Of a stretch of DNA of 10,000 nt, positions 7,705 through 10,000 are shown piece after piece (positions within the stretch are counted from its first letter, which is position 1; each line of letters opens with the position of its first letter). The translations under genes were made by a program, and so were the position numbers. The DNA is from Monoplex corrugatus (taxonomy: Eukaryota; Mollusca; Gastropoda; Littorinimorpha; Ranellidae). A model generated the notes under the pieces. It searched no databases, was not told the origin of the DNA, and worked only from the letters and a program-made list of their open reading frames with translations. Location of the stretch: positions 25,476,043 to 25,486,042 of the forward strand of contig JAPXFY010000015.1 in assembly GCA_030674185.1 (NCBI GenBank), read 5' to 3'.

Positions 7705-7783
<79 letters not shown>

Positions 7784-7798
7784 CACAACACACACAAC

Positions 7799-7865
<67 letters not shown>

Positions 7866-7876
7866 CACATACACAA
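7486..7876 (+). repeat. Large compound microsatellite, (CT)n then (CA)n, about 390 bp
   Basis: CT repeats with TG or TA interruptions (7486-7569) change abruptly to CA repeats at 7570. The CA part holds GA, TA, AAAA and ACAGAC interruptions, a mixed CA/CAACA section (7677-7706), a pure CA block at 7706-7782, another CAACA section, and a second pure block at 7800-7862. All long frames across it (up to 195 codons on plus, 181 on minus) are translations of the repeats: Thr-His, Cys-Val, Ser-Leu or Arg-Glu. They should not be annotated as proteins. Confidence 0.98.
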
Positions 7877-8036
7877 TACGGGAGGAGGGGGTGGTTCCCG
7901 GGACAGAGATACGCCACCTGTCAGTCTGAAACAACATATGCTCCAACCCCTTGTAACCGTAAGTTTGTGTAGAAAGAAAAAAAAAGCGTACACTTTTTGT
8001 TGAAGCTGGGCAAGCCATAGACACAGATAATGGGCA
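7877..8036. other. Unique non-coding sequence
   Basis: No feature apart from an A-run with few interruptions (about 7975-7985). Confidence 0.5.
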
Positions 8037-8160
8037 AGCAGTGAGGGTGAGTGAGTGAGTGCTAGGGAGGGAGATGGGGTAAGGGGTGGGGTGGTGATGG
8101 ACAGGAAGGGGGGGAGAGGACGTGCAGGTGGAGAGGGATGGTGCGATAGTAGGGGTGTGT
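8037..8160 (+). repeat. G-rich purine-biased low-complexity block
   Basis: The block begins with GTGA units (8047-8060) and continues as GGG/GGGG-rich sequence, with a G7 run at 8108-8114. It contains the G-quadruplex motif listed separately. Confidence 0.7.
8065..8091 (+). other. G-quadruplex motif with five G runs
   Basis: G runs at 8065-8067, 8069-8071, 8076-8079, 8083-8086 and 8088-8091 are separated by 1, 4, 3 and 1 bases. The fifth run gives a spare tract. Confidence 0.75.
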
Positions 8161-8347
8161 GGTCAGGCGTCAAACTGGAGGTGAGGACAGAGCTGATGAC
8201 CACATGGTGAACACGACAACGGTCAGCAACGCCTCCCACCTGACGCAGTCTTTCTCCCTCCTGTCTGATCCTCCTTTTATCCTCTTCCCTTTTCCCTCTC
8301 CAGTTGTTCCTTCTTATCCATGTCAAGCCGCTCCCGTAAAACGTGGT
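8161..8347. other. Unique non-coding sequence
   Basis: It includes a pyrimidine-rich part (8250-8310). The short frames here have no recognisable domain. Confidence 0.45.
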
Positions 8348-8496
8348 TTAACCCTTTGACTCCCGCACCCTATTCACCAACTTCCTACCGAAGCTGGTGG
8401 ATAGGGTTAGGAAATCAAAGGGCTAAGTTTTTGCTTTGCTATCACGGTTGACAATGCAGGATGCTGGAGAACAGGGTGCTGGAGTCAAAGGGTTAA
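8348..8496. mobile_element. TTAA-flanked inverted-repeat element, three-arm form
   Basis: The ends are TTAACCCTTTGACTCC (8348-8363) and its exact reverse complement (8481-8496). Inside, the left arm (8348-8383) folds back on 8391-8426 with 29 of 36 positions matching and a 7-base loop. A linker starting GTTTTTGC and then a second right arm follow. TTAA target sites with termini starting CCC are the hallmark of piggyBac-type elements, so this is probably a non-autonomous (MITE-like) member; no transposase is present. It is the same family as 9084-9275 but lacks one left arm. Its left arm shares C, G and A at arm positions 7, 18 and 33 with the outer arm of that copy, which suggests loss of the intervening arm by recombination. 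Confidence 0.75.
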
Positions 8497-9083
8497 AAAA
8501 AAAATGCTTATGTTGACGATGAAACAAACAATGCGATGACTTAAAACAATATGTGTAGTGGTAACATGAATTATGATAACGTAGTCTTACTTTACATCAC
8601 GGAATGAACAGTTTGATATGTGTTCAAAAAGATAATATCTAATTTCAATATAAAAAAAATTGAGAAATGCCAGTCTTTGAATAAAAATGAAAATCAGAAA
8701 CGCACAGAAAGAGAATGAGAACGTTTGTATACATGTTTGATTGACAAATCCAAGATACGTTTTCTTACTTTTTTTTCTCCGATTTCTTGTTTTGGGAGAG
8801 TTCGTCGTTCTTCGCCAATCTGCTAGAGATGCGTTGGTGAACTCCTTAAGCCTGTACAGTTCCTTGTGGGACTTAAATTGGACGGAAGACGAGATCTCCG
8901 TTCTTTATCAAACACCATTCTGACATTGTCATTATTGCACCACGAAGATGAAAAGTTGGATGCGGTAAGACTGAACCCGAAATTCTATTTGACAGACGCC
9001 TGGCGCCTTGCAGTGACCAGACATGTATCAGTAGTGGCTGTTTGATTCAGAATCGTGTACGTCCGTTTCTGTTAGAAGGCGCC
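8497..9083. other. Unique AT-rich spacer between the two TTAA elements
   Basis: It starts with an A-run directly after the first element. A 60-codon plus-strand frame (8741-8923) has a hydrophobic N-terminal third but no recognisable domain. I see no further copy of the element arm here. Confidence 0.5.
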
Positions 9084-9275
9084 TTAACCCTTTGACTTCC
9101 GCACCCTGTCCACCAACTGCAAAAACTTAACCTTTTGACTCCCTCACCCTGTCCACCAGCTTTCTGCAGGAAACTGGTGGATAGGGTGAGGGAGTCAAAG
9201 GGTTAAGTTTTTGCTCTGCTAGCATGGCTGACAGTGCGGGGTGCTGGTGAACAGGGTGAGGGGTCAAAAGGTTAA
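9084..9275. mobile_element. TTAA-flanked inverted-repeat element, nested four-arm form
   Basis: Outer ends TTAACC(C/T)TTTGAC lie at 9084-9096 and inverted at 9263-9275. Inside is a near-perfect hairpin, 9127-9164 with 9169-9206: the first 33 positions match at 31, and both differences allow G-T pairing. TTAA also bounds this inner hairpin. It is flanked by GCAAAAAC on the left and GTTTTTGC on the right, so removing it with one TTAA leaves the perfect 20-base palindrome GCAAAAACTTAAGTTTTTGC. The order is arm A, arm B, inverted B, linker, inverted A, with A and B homologous. The simplest reading is an element inserted at the central TTAA of a relative. No coding capacity is present. Confidence 0.78.
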
Positions 9276-9716
9276 TCTGACAACAAGAAGAAGCACACAT
9301 GTACCATTTACGAGGGCAGTGGCATAAGTATATCAATGCCTTTTTCAGAATTGTACACGTCCTCGGTCTTCTCTTCCCACACACCCACACTCTTCTTTGT
9401 GGTTGTTGTGGTGAAGAAAGCATCTTTCCTGACAAGAAGAACATTCCTCTAAACAGGCCAAGGTGCATCTGTTGAGCGTTTGGTCCACACCTGTTGAACG
9501 GAGAATTTTGTTTCTAAAAATAGTATCAGCCGCAATAACTTGGAGCATTTGCAAACTGAAAGCTGTCAGTGAAGCTTAAAGTTTGAAACTTTCATATGTA
9601 AAACTGGAAATAGTGTTGTCATGCTCGGATGATTCATATTTGCTAACACTGCAAATTGCATGTAACAGAAGGACGCAGATGTCCAAACGCTAAGTAGTTA
9701 AGACAACCGTCACAAA
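9276..9716. other. Unique non-coding sequence with a Cys-rich minus-strand frame
   Basis: A 69-codon minus-strand frame (9345-9554) has seven Cys in its C-terminal half at residues 30, 34, 38, 41, 45, 56 and 58. It has no signal peptide and no recognisable family, and its ends are not supported by strong splice sites. I do not call it a gene. Confidence 0.4.
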
Positions 9717-9775
9717 GATGGCTTGGTCTGGAGGCGTCAGACCCCTTTGGAGGTGCCAGTTCAAGCCCAGATGCA
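9717..9775 (+). mobile_element. Possible degenerate tRNA-derived SINE head
   Basis: TGGCTTGGTCTGG (9719-9731) resembles a pol III A box, and AGTTCAAGCCC (9758-9768) resembles a B box. The gap is a few bases shorter than in a typical tRNA, both boxes depart from consensus, and no paired acceptor stem is visible. It could be an old SINE remnant or chance. Confidence 0.22.
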
Positions 9776-9878
9776 GGAGAAAGAAATGGCGGCAGCAGAA
9801 GTACATGTAGGAGTCACGATCTAGATGCAGCCTGGCCCACGTAGAGTGTTAGGAGTTTATTGTCGAAACACTTGCTTC
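9776..9878. other. Unique non-coding sequence
   Basis: If the tRNA-like segment before it is real, this could be its body. Nothing in it is independently recognisable. Confidence 0.4.
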
Positions 9879-9900
9879 GGGGGGTGAGGGGTGGGCGGGG
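9879..9900 (+). other. Strong G-quadruplex motif
   Basis: G runs at 9879-9884, 9888-9891, 9893-9895 and 9897-9900 are separated by loops of 3, 1 and 1 bases. Short loops favour a very stable parallel fold. The following ATCATCCCCTCCG has only one C run of any length, so a competing hairpin is limited. Confidence 0.8.
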
Positions 9901-10000
9901 ATCATCCCCTCCGTACCCATGCTGTCCACCTCCTTCCAAAGGATTTTTTCCACTACCAAACGCCATGTGATCGAAGGATCCAAATTCACCATATCATAGC
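9901..10000. other. Unique sequence to the window edge
   Basis: C-rich at first, then mixed. No feature is seen. Confidence 0.5.

Noticed and set aside
7372..8326. Long open frames on both strands (up to 195 codons)
   Set aside because: They are translations of CA/TG and CT/GA repeats (Thr-His, Cys-Val, Ser-Leu, Arg-Glu) in several frames at once; no coding evidence.
9127..9468. 113-codon minus-strand frame
   Set aside because: It reads through an arm of the TTAA element and unique flank; no domain.

Overview
The window looks like non-coding nuclear DNA from an animal. It has no dense ORF layout, no ribosome-binding sites and no operon. What it has is many long CA/TG and CT microsatellites, a tRNA-derived SINE, TTAA-flanked inverted-repeat elements and a 45-bp minisatellite. 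The microsatellite load and the SINE head would fit a marine invertebrate, perhaps a mollusc, but that is inference and nothing here fixes the species. I find no protein-coding gene I can support. The open frames are short (nearly all under 130 codons), the longest are translations of CA/TG or CT/GA repeats, and none carries a domain I recognise. Small exons of a gene with large introns cannot be excluded by eye.

Layout. 1-600: TG/TATG and T-rich repeats, then a CT-rich to (CA)n tract. 600-2100: unique AT-moderate DNA with one imperfect hairpin (1221-1282) and a splice-acceptor-like tract near 1400. 2100-2800: a TG/(TTTTG)n array followed by a tRNA-derived SINE with intact pol III A and B boxes and an ATC-rich tail. 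2800-5600: mostly unique sequence with a G-quadruplex motif (3335-3360), a 63-nt pure purine tract (3827-3889), small trinucleotide repeats, a 14-bp hairpin (5399-5436) and a 23-bp duplication. 5700-6400: (CTTT)n/(GTTT)n, then about 13 copies of a 45-bp unit. 6590-8170: (CT)n, a C21 homopolymer, a 390-bp CT to CA compound microsatellite and a G-rich block. 8348-9275: two related inverted-repeat elements bounded by TTAA. 9276-10000: unique sequence, a weak tRNA-like segment and another strong G-quadruplex motif.

The most informative parts are the two TTAA elements. The second (9084-9275) looks like one palindromic element sitting in the central TTAA of a related one. The first (8348-8496) looks like a derivative that lost one arm by recombination between direct copies. 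Next is the 45-bp array, whose period is a multiple of three and whose minus strand stays nearly open. No gene set acts together here; the window reads as an accessory, repeat-rich intergenic or intronic segment.
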